Part shown: positions 1 to 7,865 of the stretch, one piece after another
How positions within the stretch are numbered: position 1 is the first letter of the stretch
Layout: every line of letters starts with the position of its first letter
Origin: an uncultured Acetatifactor sp.
Lineage (GTDB): Bacteria > Bacillota > Clostridia > Lachnospirales > Lachnospiraceae
Assembly: GCA_910584435.1 (NCBI GenBank)
Contig: CAJUAP010000057.1
Coordinates: forward strand, 1-26,231
Direction: 5' to 3'
DNA length: 26,231 nucleotides
Program-made: the position numbers and the translations under genes
The notes under the pieces: model-generated
Database searches by the model: none
Told to the model about the DNA's origin: nothing
Seen by the model: the letters and a program-made list of their open reading frames with translations, nothing else

Positions 1-24
1 GAACACTGTGGATTGAGGTGCAGG

Positions 25-1062
25 ATGAAAATATTTGTAAACCGGAAAATCAAACTACTTTTTGGAAGTATTTTGTTATGTATTTGCTTTTTTATGTTGG
101 CTTCGGCGTTGCTTATAGGTTTTGGAGTTAGAAATGCGGCAGCTTTTATGATGATCTGCTTTTTGCTGATGAGCGCCGCAATACTGGCGCTTTTGTTTGG
201 ATATTTTAGAGAACAGCATCAAATCATGGAAAATGCCATATCGCAGATTACAGAATACATATCCGGTAACGAAGATGTTACGATTGAATGTAATGATGAG
301 GGCGAATTATACAGATTGTTCCATGAAGTAAATTCTTTGGTTGCTATCTTAAATGCCCATGCAGAGAACGAAAAAAGCGCAAAGAAATTCCTGCGGAATA
401 CAATATCTGATATTTCGCACCAGTTAAAGACACCGCTTGCTGCCCTGAATATTTATATCGGACTGATACAGGGCGAAGCGGAAGAACAGGGGGCAGTTCA
501 GGAGTTTTCCAGACTTTCCGAACAGGAACTTGACCGTATTGAAGGACTTGTACAAAATCTATTGAAAATTACAAAACTGGATGCAGGCACGATTGTGTTA
601 GATAAGTCTCCGGAAAATGTGTCGGAAATTGTGGAAAGTGTGAAAAAGCATTTCCTGTTTCGTGCCAGGCAGGAAGGAAAGGAAATTTGTCTGTCGGGAA
701 ATGGGGAAACAACGCTTTTATGTGACCGCAGCTGGATCATGGAAGCAATCAGCAATCTTGTGAAGAATGCCCTTGACCATACAAAAAAGGGTGATTACAT
801 CTGTATTGAATGGAAGTCTTTTGCGTCTGTTGTCCAGATTACCGTGAAAGACAACGGCCTCGGCATCTATCCGGAAGATTTACACCATATTTTTAAACGG
901 TTTTATAGAAGCCGTTTTTCTAAAGACACACAGGGGATCGGCCTTGGGCTGTCTTTGACAAAAGCAATCGTAGAAGCTCACAATGGGACGATTGAAGTTG
1001 ACAGCACATTAGGTATGGGAACTTCTTTCACGATAAATTTTTTGATTCCAACAAAATTGTAG
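25..1062 (+). CDS. Membrane sensor histidine kinase (BceS/VanS-like)
   Basis: A 345-residue sensor kinase that should autophosphorylate on His and pass phosphate to a partner response regulator. Two hydrophobic segments near the N-terminus (about residues 10-33 and 38-58) form a hairpin with almost no extracellular loop, as in intramembrane-sensing kinases of antimicrobial-peptide systems. The dimerisation box reads DISHQLKTPLA with the phospho-acceptor at H132. The ATPase domain has an N box (NLVKNALDH), G1 (DNGLGI), F box (FKRFYRS) and G2 (GIGLGLSLTK). ATG 25 is chosen over the upstream TTG at 13 because GAGGTG lies just before it. The partner regulator is presumably upstream, outside the window. 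The ABC ATPase gene follows 71 bp later, the usual order of such detoxification modules. The signal sensed is unknown. Confidence 0.9.
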   Translation: MKIFVNRKIKLLFGSILLCICFFMLASALLIGFGVRNAAAFMMICFLLMSAAILALLFGYFREQHQIMENAISQITEYISGNEDVTIECNDEGELYRLFHEVNSLVAILNAHAENEKSAKKFLRNTISDISHQLKTPLAALNIYIGLIQGEAEEQGAVQEFSRLSEQELDRIEGLVQNLLKITKLDAGTIVLDKSPENVSEIVESVKKHFLFRARQEGKEICLSGNGETTLLCDRSWIMEAISNLVKNALDHTKKGDYICIEWKSFASVVQITVKDNGLGIYPEDLHHIFKRFYRSRFSKDTQGIGLGLSLTKAIVEAHNGTIEVDSTLGMGTSFTINFLIPTKL

Positions 1063-1067
1063 GGTAA

Positions 1068-1100
1068 TTGTAATGTAGGTGTAGGATTTCTCTGTTATAT
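1068..1100 (+). promoter_or_regulatory. Candidate regulator-dependent promoter of the ABC ATPase gene
   Basis: In the 71-bp gap there is a tandem TGTAGG TGTAGG direct repeat (1074-1085), preceded by TTGTAATG, and followed by a -10-like TTATAT at 1095-1100. There is no good -35 box. A direct repeat in place of a -35 is typical of OmpR-family-activated promoters, so this may be the binding site of the kinase's missing partner. This is inferred from the pattern only. Confidence 0.4.
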
Positions 1101-1133
1101 TGGGGCTATCAAAACAGAAAGAGGTGTTTACAC

Positions 1134-1844
1134 ATGAACTTATTAGAAGTCAACAATATCTGTAAAACTTACGGAAACGGCGAAACCACCGTACACGCTT
1201 TGAAAAACGTCAGCTTTTCCGTTCCAAAGGGTGAGTATGTGGCTGTTGTCGGGGAATCCGGCTCTGGCAAAAGTACGCTGCTCAATATGATAGGCGCACT
1301 TGACACGCCTACATCTGGTAAAGTCACGATTAGCAGCAAAGAAATTTTTTCCATGAACGACAGCAAACTTACCGTTTTCCGTCGCAGGAATATCGGCTTT
1401 ATCTTTCAGGCGTTCAACCTTGTGCCGGAGCTTACGGTGGAGCAAAATATCATTTTCCCGGTGCTGCTTGACTATCAAAAGCCGGACAAAAAATATCTGG
1501 AAGAACTGCTTACTGTTCTTAATCTGAAAGAACGCCGTAACCATTTGCCGAGCCAGTTATCCGGCGGACAGCAGCAAAGGGTGGCGATCGGGCGTGCATT
1601 GATTACACGCCCATCGTTAATCCTTGCCGATGAGCCCACAGGAAGTCTGGATGAAGATACTGCGAATGAAATCATTGATATTTTTTCAGAGCTGGCACAC
1701 GAAAAGAACAAATGTGTGATTATGGTTACGCATAGTAAGGAACTGGCACAGAAAGCGGATGTCGTTTTGACTTTGAAGAAAGGTTCGATTGTGGGAAATG
1801 AGGATACTGTGTCAGATGAGAGGGGCACAGTTGGAGCAGATTGA
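1134..1844 (+). CDS. ABC transporter ATP-binding protein (MacB/BceA/LolD type)
   Basis: A 236-residue ATPase subunit of the family that energises FtsX-like permeases for antimicrobial-peptide detoxification or lipoprotein/peptide export. Walker A is GESGSGKST (residues 40-48), the Q-loop glutamine is Q92 (FQAFNLVPE), the signature is LSGGQQQ (142-148), Walker B runs to E167 (LILADEPTG), and the switch histidine is H200 (MVTHS). The start has a GAAAGAGGTG ribosome site. All nucleotide-binding motifs are intact, so it is probably functional as an ATPase, but the permease gene that normally follows immediately is missing. A terminator and IS debris sit there instead. The last 18 or so residues (after KKGS) do not look family-conserved and may be a new tail made by the rearrangement. 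Confidence 0.92.
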   Translation: MNLLEVNNICKTYGNGETTVHALKNVSFSVPKGEYVAVVGESGSGKSTLLNMIGALDTPTSGKVTISSKEIFSMNDSKLTVFRRRNIGFIFQAFNLVPELTVEQNIIFPVLLDYQKPDKKYLEELLTVLNLKERRNHLPSQLSGGQQQRVAIGRALITRPSLILADEPTGSLDEDTANEIIDIFSELAHEKNKCVIMVTHSKELAQKADVVLTLKKGSIVGNEDTVSDERGTVGAD

Positions 1845-1854
1845 AGAACTTGGC

Positions 1855-1886
1855 GGGGGGCACCGGAAGGGGGATGCCCCTTTTTG
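1855..1886 (+). terminator. Rho-independent terminator after the ABC ATPase gene
   Basis: GGGGCA (1857-1862) pairs with TGCCCC (1875-1880) across a GC-rich loop, followed by five T residues (1881-1885) and a second T run. It lies 12 bp after the stop codon and ends the kinase/ATPase unit. Confidence 0.75.
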
Positions 1887-2275
1887 TGTTTTTGGATATT
1901 GCGGATAGAGGGGCGATTGGAACAGCTTTGCACAAAAGGATTTCGCTTTACAACATATTCATCGCAGCGAGATTTTTGTATTATCATCCTGGTTGCTATA
2001 CTGCTTTATTTTGCAATGCTGACGGGAAAATCTCTTTATAAAGCAAAGCTGGAGCTCAGAGGGAAGCAGATATGAAATCAAGACTTGCCGAAAACATTAT
2101 AACGTTTTGAAAGGAACGGAATACGAAAAATCTGCGATTTACGCAGCAGATATTAAAAATCACCTTTATTCTGCCGATAAGTTAGTTGAGGGATGGAGGC
2201 GGCAGAAACGATAAAATAAGGTCAGCAGGACGGGGAATACAGCATCACGGAAGTATGGCATGCTGGATAGATTAG
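1887..2275. other. Gene-free scar with unrecognised coding remnants
   Basis: I see no intact gene here. On the + strand one frame up to the stop at 2073-2075 encodes a hydrophobic stretch (IIILVAILLYFAML) followed by a basic tail, as in the end of a small membrane protein. Another frame, from about 2041 to a stop near 2214, encodes a charged stretch (TCRKHYNVLKGTEYEKSA and onwards) that looks like real protein but lacks a start. Neither is recognised with confidence. They fill the place where the ABC permease gene would be expected. Confidence 0.4.
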
Positions 2276-2420
2276 GAAATTTGCAGCCGGAAAACCATAT
2301 TGCGGCATCTGGAATATCGGGACAAGAATGGCAGATATTTTTGGGCAAGAGGATATTATGCCGGAACGATCGGGCAGGTGAACGAAGAGATATTTTTTCA
2401 ACGGCTTCGTGTGACGCAAA
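2276..2420 (+). pseudogene. Probable IS200/IS605-like TnpA C-terminal remnant
   Basis: The reading frame just after a TAG at 2273-2275 encodes EYRDKNGRYFWARGYYAGTI followed by GQVNEE. This matches the conserved tail of IS200-type Y1 transposases (pattern FW.RGYYV.TVG), which lies after the catalytic tyrosine helix. The catalytic HUH part is not found upstream, so this is a dead fragment. The same frame runs on to 2503 and overlaps the start of the GH31 gene, but similarity fades after about 2400. No clean element ends were found. The identification rests on one motif. Confidence 0.5.
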
Positions 2421-2490
2421 GGATAAACGGAGAAGGAAGGATTTTAATGAGGGCCGGAGTATTGCAGGAGAAGAAAAGGAGCAGAGTGAT

Positions 2491-4470
2491 ATGGGTAAAA
2501 TAACTGTTTCGGGCAAAACGGTAACTTTCAGGAGAAAGGATGAAGTTATAGTGATAGAGCCTTACGGCAGGGATTGTTTCCGCTGCCGCGCCACCAGGAA
2601 CGGTGAGGTGTCGCCGGAGTGCTGGACACTGCTGCCTCCTGCTGTGGAAGACGATTGTACCATTGAGGGGGACGAGAAATTTGTCACCATGAAAAACGGT
2701 ATGATATCCGTCACGCTGGAGGCGGGGAACCCATGGTACGGCGGAGTGGTCACATATTACCGGAAGGGTGAGCAGGTGCTTCACACGAAATTTGAGGGGG
2801 ATTATGTCAATAATTATGTGCATGTGGAAGGGGATCATTATCAGGTAAAGGTGATTTTTGATGCCAATGAGGGAGAGCATTTTTACGGATTGGGCCAGGA
2901 GACGGAGGATGCCTTTGACAGGAAGGGAAGTACCTGCAATCTGGTGCACTATAATACCAAATCCACCCTGCCTTTTCTGTATTCCTCTCTTGGTTATGGA
3001 TTCTTCTGGAACAATCCGTCTCCGGGAAGATGCGAAACTACGAGGAATCATACCCTGTGGTGTGCGGACAGTGCGTATCAGGCGGATTATCTGGTCTTTG
3101 CGGGAGAGAAGCCGGCCGATGTGATGAAGATTTACTGTGATTTGACAGGTTATGCCCCTGCGTTTCCCTATTGGGCATCCGGTTTCTGGCAGTGCAAGCT
3201 CCGCTATGAGAGCCAGAAGGAGCTGCTGGAGGTGGCCAGAGAGTATAAGCAGAGAGGGATTCCCATATCTGCCATTGTGATTGACTATTTCCACTGGACC
3301 GAACAGGGGGAGTGGAAATTTGATCCTGAGTATTGGCCGGATCCCGCAGGCATGTGCAGAGAATTAGAGGAAATGGGGATTAAGCCCATAGTCTCCATCT
3401 GGCCCACCATCAATCCCAAAAGCGAGAACTTCCGTACCATGAGTGAGGCAAATATGCTGGTAAGGACGGAAAACGGGCAGTATGGAACCTTTGATTTTTA
3501 TGGACAGCAGACGTTTATTGATACCATGAATCCTGAGACCCGTTCTTATGTATGGGACAGGGTGAAGGAGAATTATTATGATAATGGGATAAAAAATTTC
3601 TGGCTGGATGAGGCGGAACCGGAGGTACATCCGCAGCAGTTCGGACATCTGCGGTTTTACCTGGGGAACGGCGCACAGACGGCATTGCTCTATCCCTATT
3701 ATTATGTAAAGATGTTTTATGAAGGGTTGAAAAAAGAAGGGGAAGAGGAAATAATCTCCCTTACCAGGGCGGCATATCCCGGCAGTCAGAGATATGGTGC
3801 GGCGGTATGGAACGGGGATATTATGTCCGATTGGAGGGCCTTAAAGCAGAGTGTTACCAGCGGATTGTCCATGGCTATGTGCGGCATTCCCTGGTGGAAC
3901 AGCGATATCGGCGGTTTTCTGGCGGGAGATACGGAAAGCGAAGAGTTCCGTGAGCTGCTGGTAAGATGGTTTCAGTTCGGATTGTTCTGTCCCATTATGA
4001 GGCTGCATGGTTCCAGGCTTCGCACGAAGAACCAGCCGGAACCCAACCCCGGTATCATTGAGAGAAGCGGAGGCCCCAATGAAATCTGGCGCTTTGGAGA
4101 AGAGAATTACCGGATCATAAAAGGAATCATTGAACTTCGGGAGCGTCTGCGTCCTTATATTATGGAGCATATGGAAGAGGCGGGCAGAACGGGAACACCT
4201 TTAATGCGCCCCATGTTTTATGAGTATTATGAGGATCCTCAATGCTATACATTGGAAGATCAGTATCTGTTTGGGCCGGATATTTTGTTTGCACCTATTA
4301 TGAACAAGGGACAGACGGAGAGAGAAGTCTACCTTCCGAAAGGAACTTGGATATCCGTAATCGACAGGAAGGCATATGAGGGCGGAAAGAAAGTTACGGC
4401 AAGGGCCGGGTTAAATCAATTTATTGCATTTGTAAAGGAAGGCAGCCAGGTGCTGGAGGTGTTCCCATAG
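2491..4470 (+). CDS. GH31 glycoside hydrolase, alpha-xylosidase/alpha-glucosidase-like
   Basis: A 659-residue retaining alpha-glycosidase without signal peptide, so cytoplasmic, acting on imported oligosaccharides. An N-terminal beta-sandwich (about 1-215) precedes the TIM barrel. The barrel carries IDYFHWTEQGEWKFDP, the nucleophile motif FWLDEAEPE (D373) and the acid/base region WNGDIMSDW (D443). PWWNSDIGGF and MRLHGSR follow, then a C-terminal beta domain. The WLDEAEPE form, rather than WNDMNE, points to the alpha-xylosidase-like branch, so xyloglucan or isoprimeverose-type substrates are plausible but not proven. ATG 2491 has AAAGGAG upstream. The longer frame from 2260 overlaps the transposase remnant and lacks family sequence. 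The GH3 gene follows after a 187-bp repeat-bearing gap. Confidence 0.93.
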   Translation: MGKITVSGKTVTFRRKDEVIVIEPYGRDCFRCRATRNGEVSPECWTLLPPAVEDDCTIEGDEKFVTMKNGMISVTLEAGNPWYGGVVTYYRKGEQVLHTKFEGDYVNNYVHVEGDHYQVKVIFDANEGEHFYGLGQETEDAFDRKGSTCNLVHYNTKSTLPFLYSSLGYGFFWNNPSPGRCETTRNHTLWCADSAYQADYLVFAGEKPADVMKIYCDLTGYAPAFPYWASGFWQCKLRYESQKELLEVAREYKQRGIPISAIVIDYFHWTEQGEWKFDPEYWPDPAGMCRELEEMGIKPIVSIWPTINPKSENFRTMSEANMLVRTENGQYGTFDFYGQQTFIDTMNPETRSYVWDRVKENYYDNGIKNFWLDEAEPEVHPQQFGHLRFYLGNGAQTALLYPYYYVKMFYEGLKKEGEEEIISLTRAAYPGSQRYGAAVWNGDIMSDWRALKQSVTSGLSMAMCGIPWWNSDIGGFLAGDTESEEFRELLVRWFQFGLFCPIMRLHGSRLRTKNQPEPNPGIIERSGGPNEIWRFGEENYRIIKGIIELRERLRPYIMEHMEEAGRTGTPLMRPMFYEYYEDPQCYTLEDQYLFGPDILFAPIMNKGQTEREVYLPKGTWISVIDRKAYEGGKKVTARAGLNQFIAFVKEGSQVLEVFP

Positions 4471-4475
4471 GCTTC

Positions 4476-4627
4476 ATTTGCCTGCAGATTCCTGATGCCG
4501 GAAGGATGGATGCGGAACTGGGAACCCCAGCATCCGTCCGTCCGGCATCCAGGCAAATGTTAGGAAGCGAAGCGTACGAATATTTGCCTGCAGATTCCTG
4601 ATGCCGGAAGGATGGATGCGGAACTGG
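4476..4627. repeat. 46-bp perfect direct repeat enclosing an inverted copy
   Basis: A 46-bp sequence starting ATTTGCCTGCAGATTCCTG is present at 4476-4521 and again, identically, at 4582-4627. Between them, 4530-4558 is an inverted partial copy, so the first repeat can fold. GATGCCGGAAGGATGGATGC (4494-4513) pairs with 4530-4549 with one mismatch and one wobble. ATTTGCCTG (4476-4484) pairs with CAGGCAAAT (4550-4558). It occupies nearly the whole gap between the GH31 stop (4470) and the GH3 ribosome site. No T run follows the hairpin, so it is not a classical terminator. It may be a REP/MITE-like dispersed element or an mRNA-stability hairpin. Confidence 0.85.
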
Positions 4628-4657
4628 AATAGAAAAAATTAAACGCGGAGGTAGAAA

Positions 4658-6769
4658 GTGAGAGACAGAGAAAAGGCAAGGAAAAGGGCACATGATTTGG
4701 TCAGTCAAATGACATTGGAGGAAAAAGCTTCTCAGTTAAAGTTTGACTCACCTGCCATACCAAGGCTGGGGATACCGGCTTACAATTGGTGGAATGAGGG
4801 GCTTCACGGCGTGGCGAGAGCCGGGGTGGCCACCAGTTTCCCACAGGCCATTGGTATGGCGGCATCTTTTGACACGGAACTGTTGGGGGAAGTGGGAAGG
4901 ATTACGGCTGTGGAAGGCCGGGCAAAATATAATTCCAGCAGTGCGCTGGAGGATAGGGATATTTATAAAGGGCTGACATTCTGGTCGCCGAATGTGAATA
5001 TTTTCCGTGATCCCAGATGGGGGAGGGGGCATGAGACTTATGGTGAGGATCCATACCTCACCGGAGAGCTGGGGAAAGCTTATGTAGAAGGCATGCAGGG
5101 GGACGGTGAGTATATGATGGCCGCGGCCTGTGCGAAGCATTTTGCAGTACATTCCGGTCCGGAGGCTCTGCGCCACGAATTTGATGCCAGGGTTTCCAAA
5201 AAGGATATGTATGAAACATATCTGCCGGCATTTGAAAAGCTGGTGAAAGAGGCCGGGGTTGAGGCGGTAATGGGTGCTTACAACAGGACAAACGGCGAGC
5301 CATGCTGCGGCAGCAAGACCTTAATCCAGGATATTTTAAGAGGACAATGGGGATTTGAGGGGCATTTTGTCTCGGACTGCTGGGCAATCAGAGATTTCCA
5401 CACACGGCATATGGTAACGGATACGGCGGAAGAATCCGCTGCTCTGGCGCTGAAAAACGGCTGTGATGTCAACTGCGGCAGTACATATGCTTATTTATTG
5501 AAAGCCTGTGAGGAAGGGCTGGTGACGGAAAACGAAATAGGGGAGGCGGCGGAACGGCTGTTTACCACAAGATATCTGCTGGGGCTGTTGGACGAAACGG
5601 AATATGACGGAATCGGCTTTGATATGCTGGAATGCAGGGAACATCTGGATGCCGCTGCCCTTGCCGCGGAGGAAAGTATTGTACTGTTGAAGAATAACGG
5701 CATACTGCCCCTTTGCCGGGAGAAGACAGGTGCGATTGGCGTTATTGGGCCCAATGCCAATAGCCGTCAGGTGCTGGTGGGAAATTATCACGGAACTTCT
5801 TCCAGATATATTACGGTGCTGGAAGGTATCCAGGATTATGTGTCGGAAGAGACAAGGGTCTACTATTCCGAGGGCTGCCATCTGTTCAAAGAGAAGGTGG
5901 AAAGCCTGGGCAGGAAACAGGATCGCATCAGCGAGGCAGTTAATGTGGCCAGAAACAGTGATGTTGTGGTTCTCTGTCTTGGACTGGACGAAACTCTGGA
6001 AGGCGAGGAAGGGGATACGGGTAACAGTTATGCTTCCGGCGATAAGGTGGATCTGCTGCTTCCGGAACCTCAGAGAGAGCTGGCGGAGCAGGTGATGGGT
6101 GTGGGAAAACCTGTAATTTTTGTGAACATGACCGGCAGCGCCATGGATTTGAGATATTTTCAGGAACATGCGGACGCGGTGGTACAGGCATGGTATCCGG
6201 GAGCCAGGGGAGGTGCGGTGATTGCGAAGATGCTCTTCGGGGAGATTTCACCTTCCGGCAAACTGCCTTTGACCTTTTACCGGAGTACGGAGGAATTGCC
6301 GCCTTTCGAGGATTATGCCATGAAGGGGAGGACTTACAGATATATTGAGGGTAAGCCTCTGTATCCTTTTGGTTATGGACTTACGTATGGGGATGTGGTG
6401 GTAGAGAGTGCGGAATGCGGGGAAGCTTTGACAGAAAACGGAGAGCTTACGCTCCGGGTGAATGTGGATAACAGGAGCTGTGTGGGCACCGGCGAAGTGC
6501 TGCAGGTATATGTGAAGGATATGGAATCCGCTTATGCCGCGCCGAATGCAAAGCTATGCGCATTTCAGAGATTTTTCCTGTCCGGCGGGGAGAGCGGCAC
6601 TCTGGAGATAAAGCTGGACAGGGAGGCATTTACCGTTGTCAATGATGAAGGCGAAAGAGTGACGGAGGGAAGACGCTTTCAGGTCAGCGTGGGACTGGGG
6701 CAGCCGGACGAAAGAACCAGGGAACTGACCGGGAAGGAATGCATTACGTTTATTGTGGAGAGAAGGTAG
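4658..6769 (+). CDS. GH3 glycoside hydrolase (beta-xylosidase/beta-glucosidase-like)
   Basis: A 703-residue GH3 enzyme without signal peptide, expected to release beta-linked xylose or glucose from the non-reducing end of imported oligosaccharides. The TIM-barrel domain contains WWNEGLHGVAR, NIFRDPRWGRGHETYGEDP, AAACAKHF and the nucleophile motif FVSDCWAI (D240). The alpha/beta sandwich (from about NNGILPL) includes GLDETLEGEEGD. A C-terminal fibronectin-III-like domain (VLQVYVKD) follows. The SDCWAI form is typical of the beta-xylosidase-type subgroup. GTG is chosen as start because GCGGAGGT lies 6 bp upstream. With the preceding GH31 it makes a sensible exo-acting pair. No transporter or regulator for the sugars is visible here. 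Confidence 0.93.
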   Translation: MRDREKARKRAHDLVSQMTLEEKASQLKFDSPAIPRLGIPAYNWWNEGLHGVARAGVATSFPQAIGMAASFDTELLGEVGRITAVEGRAKYNSSSALEDRDIYKGLTFWSPNVNIFRDPRWGRGHETYGEDPYLTGELGKAYVEGMQGDGEYMMAAACAKHFAVHSGPEALRHEFDARVSKKDMYETYLPAFEKLVKEAGVEAVMGAYNRTNGEPCCGSKTLIQDILRGQWGFEGHFVSDCWAIRDFHTRHMVTDTAEESAALALKNGCDVNCGSTYAYLLKACEEGLVTENEIGEAAERLFTTRYLLGLLDETEYDGIGFDMLECREHLDAAALAAEESIVLLKNNGILPLCREKTGAIGVIGPNANSRQVLVGNYHGTSSRYITVLEGIQDYVSEETRVYYSEGCHLFKEKVESLGRKQDRISEAVNVARNSDVVVLCLGLDETLEGEEGDTGNSYASGDKVDLLLPEPQRELAEQVMGVGKPVIFVNMTGSAMDLRYFQEHADAVVQAWYPGARGGAVIAKMLFGEISPSGKLPLTFYRSTEELPPFEDYAMKGRTYRYIEGKPLYPFGYGLTYGDVVVESAECGEALTENGELTLRVNVDNRSCVGTGEVLQVYVKDMESAYAAPNAKLCAFQRFFLSGGESGTLEIKLDREAFTVVNDEGERVTEGRRFQVSVGLGQPDERTRELTGKECITFIVERR

Positions 6770-6801
6770 AATGGCAGAGGCCGCTCCCTCAGATTTCCCG
6801 G

Positions 6802-6822
6802 CATGCCGGCTGTGCCGGCATG
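6802..6822 (+). repeat. Perfect 9-bp hairpin downstream of the GH3 gene
   Basis: CATGCCGGC and GCCGGCATG form a perfect stem around a TGT loop. No T run follows. It lies 33 bp after the GH3 stop and just before the terminator, so it may block 3' exonucleases. Confidence 0.6.
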
Positions 6823-6840
6823 TCAGAGCAGCATATGATC

Positions 6841-6878
6841 AAAAACCTGCAGACAAAAAATGCCTGCAGGTCTTTTTG
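6841..6878 (+). terminator. Rho-independent terminator of the GH31-GH3 unit
   Basis: ACCTGCAG (6845-6852) pairs with CTGCAGGT (6864-6871), with an A-rich loop and A run upstream and CTTTTTG after the stem. The A and T tracts on both sides suggest it could act in both directions. Confidence 0.8.
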
Positions 6879-6934
6879 TGAAATTGTGAACAGAGTAAAT
6901 GGCTGCTTAAAAGAAGCTAATTTATGGATGTTTT

Positions 6935-7060
6935 ATGCCGCTGCGTTATACCATGCATGACGCAAGGCTTGCCGCAAAATGTGTGGAGTATTTTGCGCGC
7001 ACAGGAAAGCTCTATCCGGGGACGGCATGGCTGAAGACGCTGACGGGAGGGGAAGAATAA
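6935..7060 (+). CDS. Short unrecognised reading frame, possibly a gene tail
   Basis: A 41-codon frame (MPLRYTMHDARLAAKCVEYF and onwards, ending LKTLTGGEE). Composition resembles real protein, but there is no convincing ribosome site and the frame is closed just upstream by a TAA at 6908-6910. It overlaps the acetyltransferase remnant by 17 bp in another frame. It is more likely the tail of a deleted gene than a functional peptide. No function can be proposed. Confidence 0.25.
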   Translation: MPLRYTMHDARLAAKCVEYFARTGKLYPGTAWLKTLTGGEE

Positions 7061-7388
7061 AACCGATGCCTGCAAGCTGCTTAAATGGGAACAGCATCCT
7101 GATACACGCAATACGGCTTATGAGTATGGAATAGAAGTAGTCATTGGGGATAATGTGTGGCTTGGCGGGAATACGGTAATCTGTCCGGGAGTTCATATCG
7201 GGAGTAACGTGGTGATTGGCGCCGGAAGCGTGGTTACAAGGGATATACCGGATTGGGTAATTGCTGTGGGAAATCCCTGCAGGGTAGTGCGTGAGATTAC
7301 GGAAGAAGATCGGAAATTTTATTTTCGGGACAGGGTGTTTGACAGAGAGGCATGGGAGGATGTTCAGAGGAAACTTGTCAGAAGCTGA
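7044..7388 (+). pseudogene. Truncated maltose/galactoside O-acetyltransferase (LacA/Maa family)
   Basis: The frame encodes the C-terminal half of a hexapeptide-repeat acetyltransferase: the probable catalytic-His segment (WEQHPDTRNTAYEYG), the left-handed beta-helix with IGDNVWLGGNTVICPGVHIG and VIGAGSVVTRDIPD, and the terminal VGNPCRVVREI. The family is normally about 185-210 residues with an N-terminal Mac domain. Here only about 114 codons are open and no ATG exists before the one at 7155, which lies inside the helix. The N-terminal half is absent, so it is a 5'-truncated pseudogene. A 77-codon frame from 7155 could be expressed but would lack the catalytic histidine. Confidence 0.8.
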
Positions 7389-7419
7389 TTTTTCAGATAA
7401 AGTTAAGGAAAAAGGGGAC

Positions 7420-7451
7420 TTGATTTTATTGCTGTCCTGTTTTAATATAAT
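7420..7451 (+). promoter_or_regulatory. Candidate promoter of the phosphorelay/biosynthesis operon
   Basis: The -35-like TTGATT (7420-7425) is followed by an AT-rich TTTAATATAATTT tract. TAATAT (7443-7448) sits at 17-bp spacing, and TATAAT (7446-7451) at 20 bp. It lies in the only sizeable non-coding gap before the receiver gene at 7503, making it the likely start of the long gene run. Confidence 0.5.
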
Positions 7452-7502
7452 TTATACAGTGATGTGAAATAGCAAAAGGGTAACGAGGAGGCGGCAGGTG
7501 GT

Positions 7503-7865
7503 ATGGAGAAGTGTATTTTAGTAGTGGATGATGATATGATGAATTTAAAGCGGACGAAGCTGATTTTGGAGAAGCAATATGATTTGGTGCTGGCAAAGTC
7601 AGGGGAGGAAGCTCTTGATAAATTGAAGGAGGGAGCCATTGACTTGATTCTTTTGGATATTGAAATGCCGGGGATGAGCGGCATTGAGACTTTTAAGCGC
7701 ATGAAGGAAGATAATGTGGAGGTGCCGGTAATCTTTCTGACAGCATCAGGGGATGAAGATGACGTTGTAGCTGCGATCAGCCTGGGGGCAGTAAATTATT
7801 TGAAAAAACCGTTTCTGCCGAAGGAGCTTCGGGAGCGGATTGCAAAGGAGCTTGAGAAAGAATGA
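7503..7865 (+). CDS. Stand-alone receiver (CheY/Spo0F-like) protein
   Basis: A 120-residue single-domain response regulator with no output domain. Receiver residues are all present: acidic pocket D9-D11 (VVDDDMMN), phospho-acceptor D52 (LLLDIEMPG), switch threonine T80 (FLTAS) and K102 (KKPF). It should act as a phosphate shuttle or a protein-binding switch in the cytoplasm, as Spo0F or CheY do. GGAGG lies 11 bp before the ATG. Its stop overlaps the start of the next gene (ATGA), implying coupled translation and probable partnership with that hybrid kinase, whose HPt domain is a natural phosphodonor. Confidence 0.93.
   Translation: MEKCILVVDDDMMNLKRTKLILEKQYDLVLAKSGEEALDKLKEGAIDLILLDIEMPGMSGIETFKRMKEDNVEVPVIFLTASGDEDDVVAAISLGAVNYLKKPFLPKELRERIAKELEKE

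Noticed and set aside
2260..2490. Longer GH31 N-terminus from ATG 2260
   Set aside because: The extra 77 residues lack family similarity, overlap an IS200-like remnant in another frame, and ATG 2491 has a good ribosome site.
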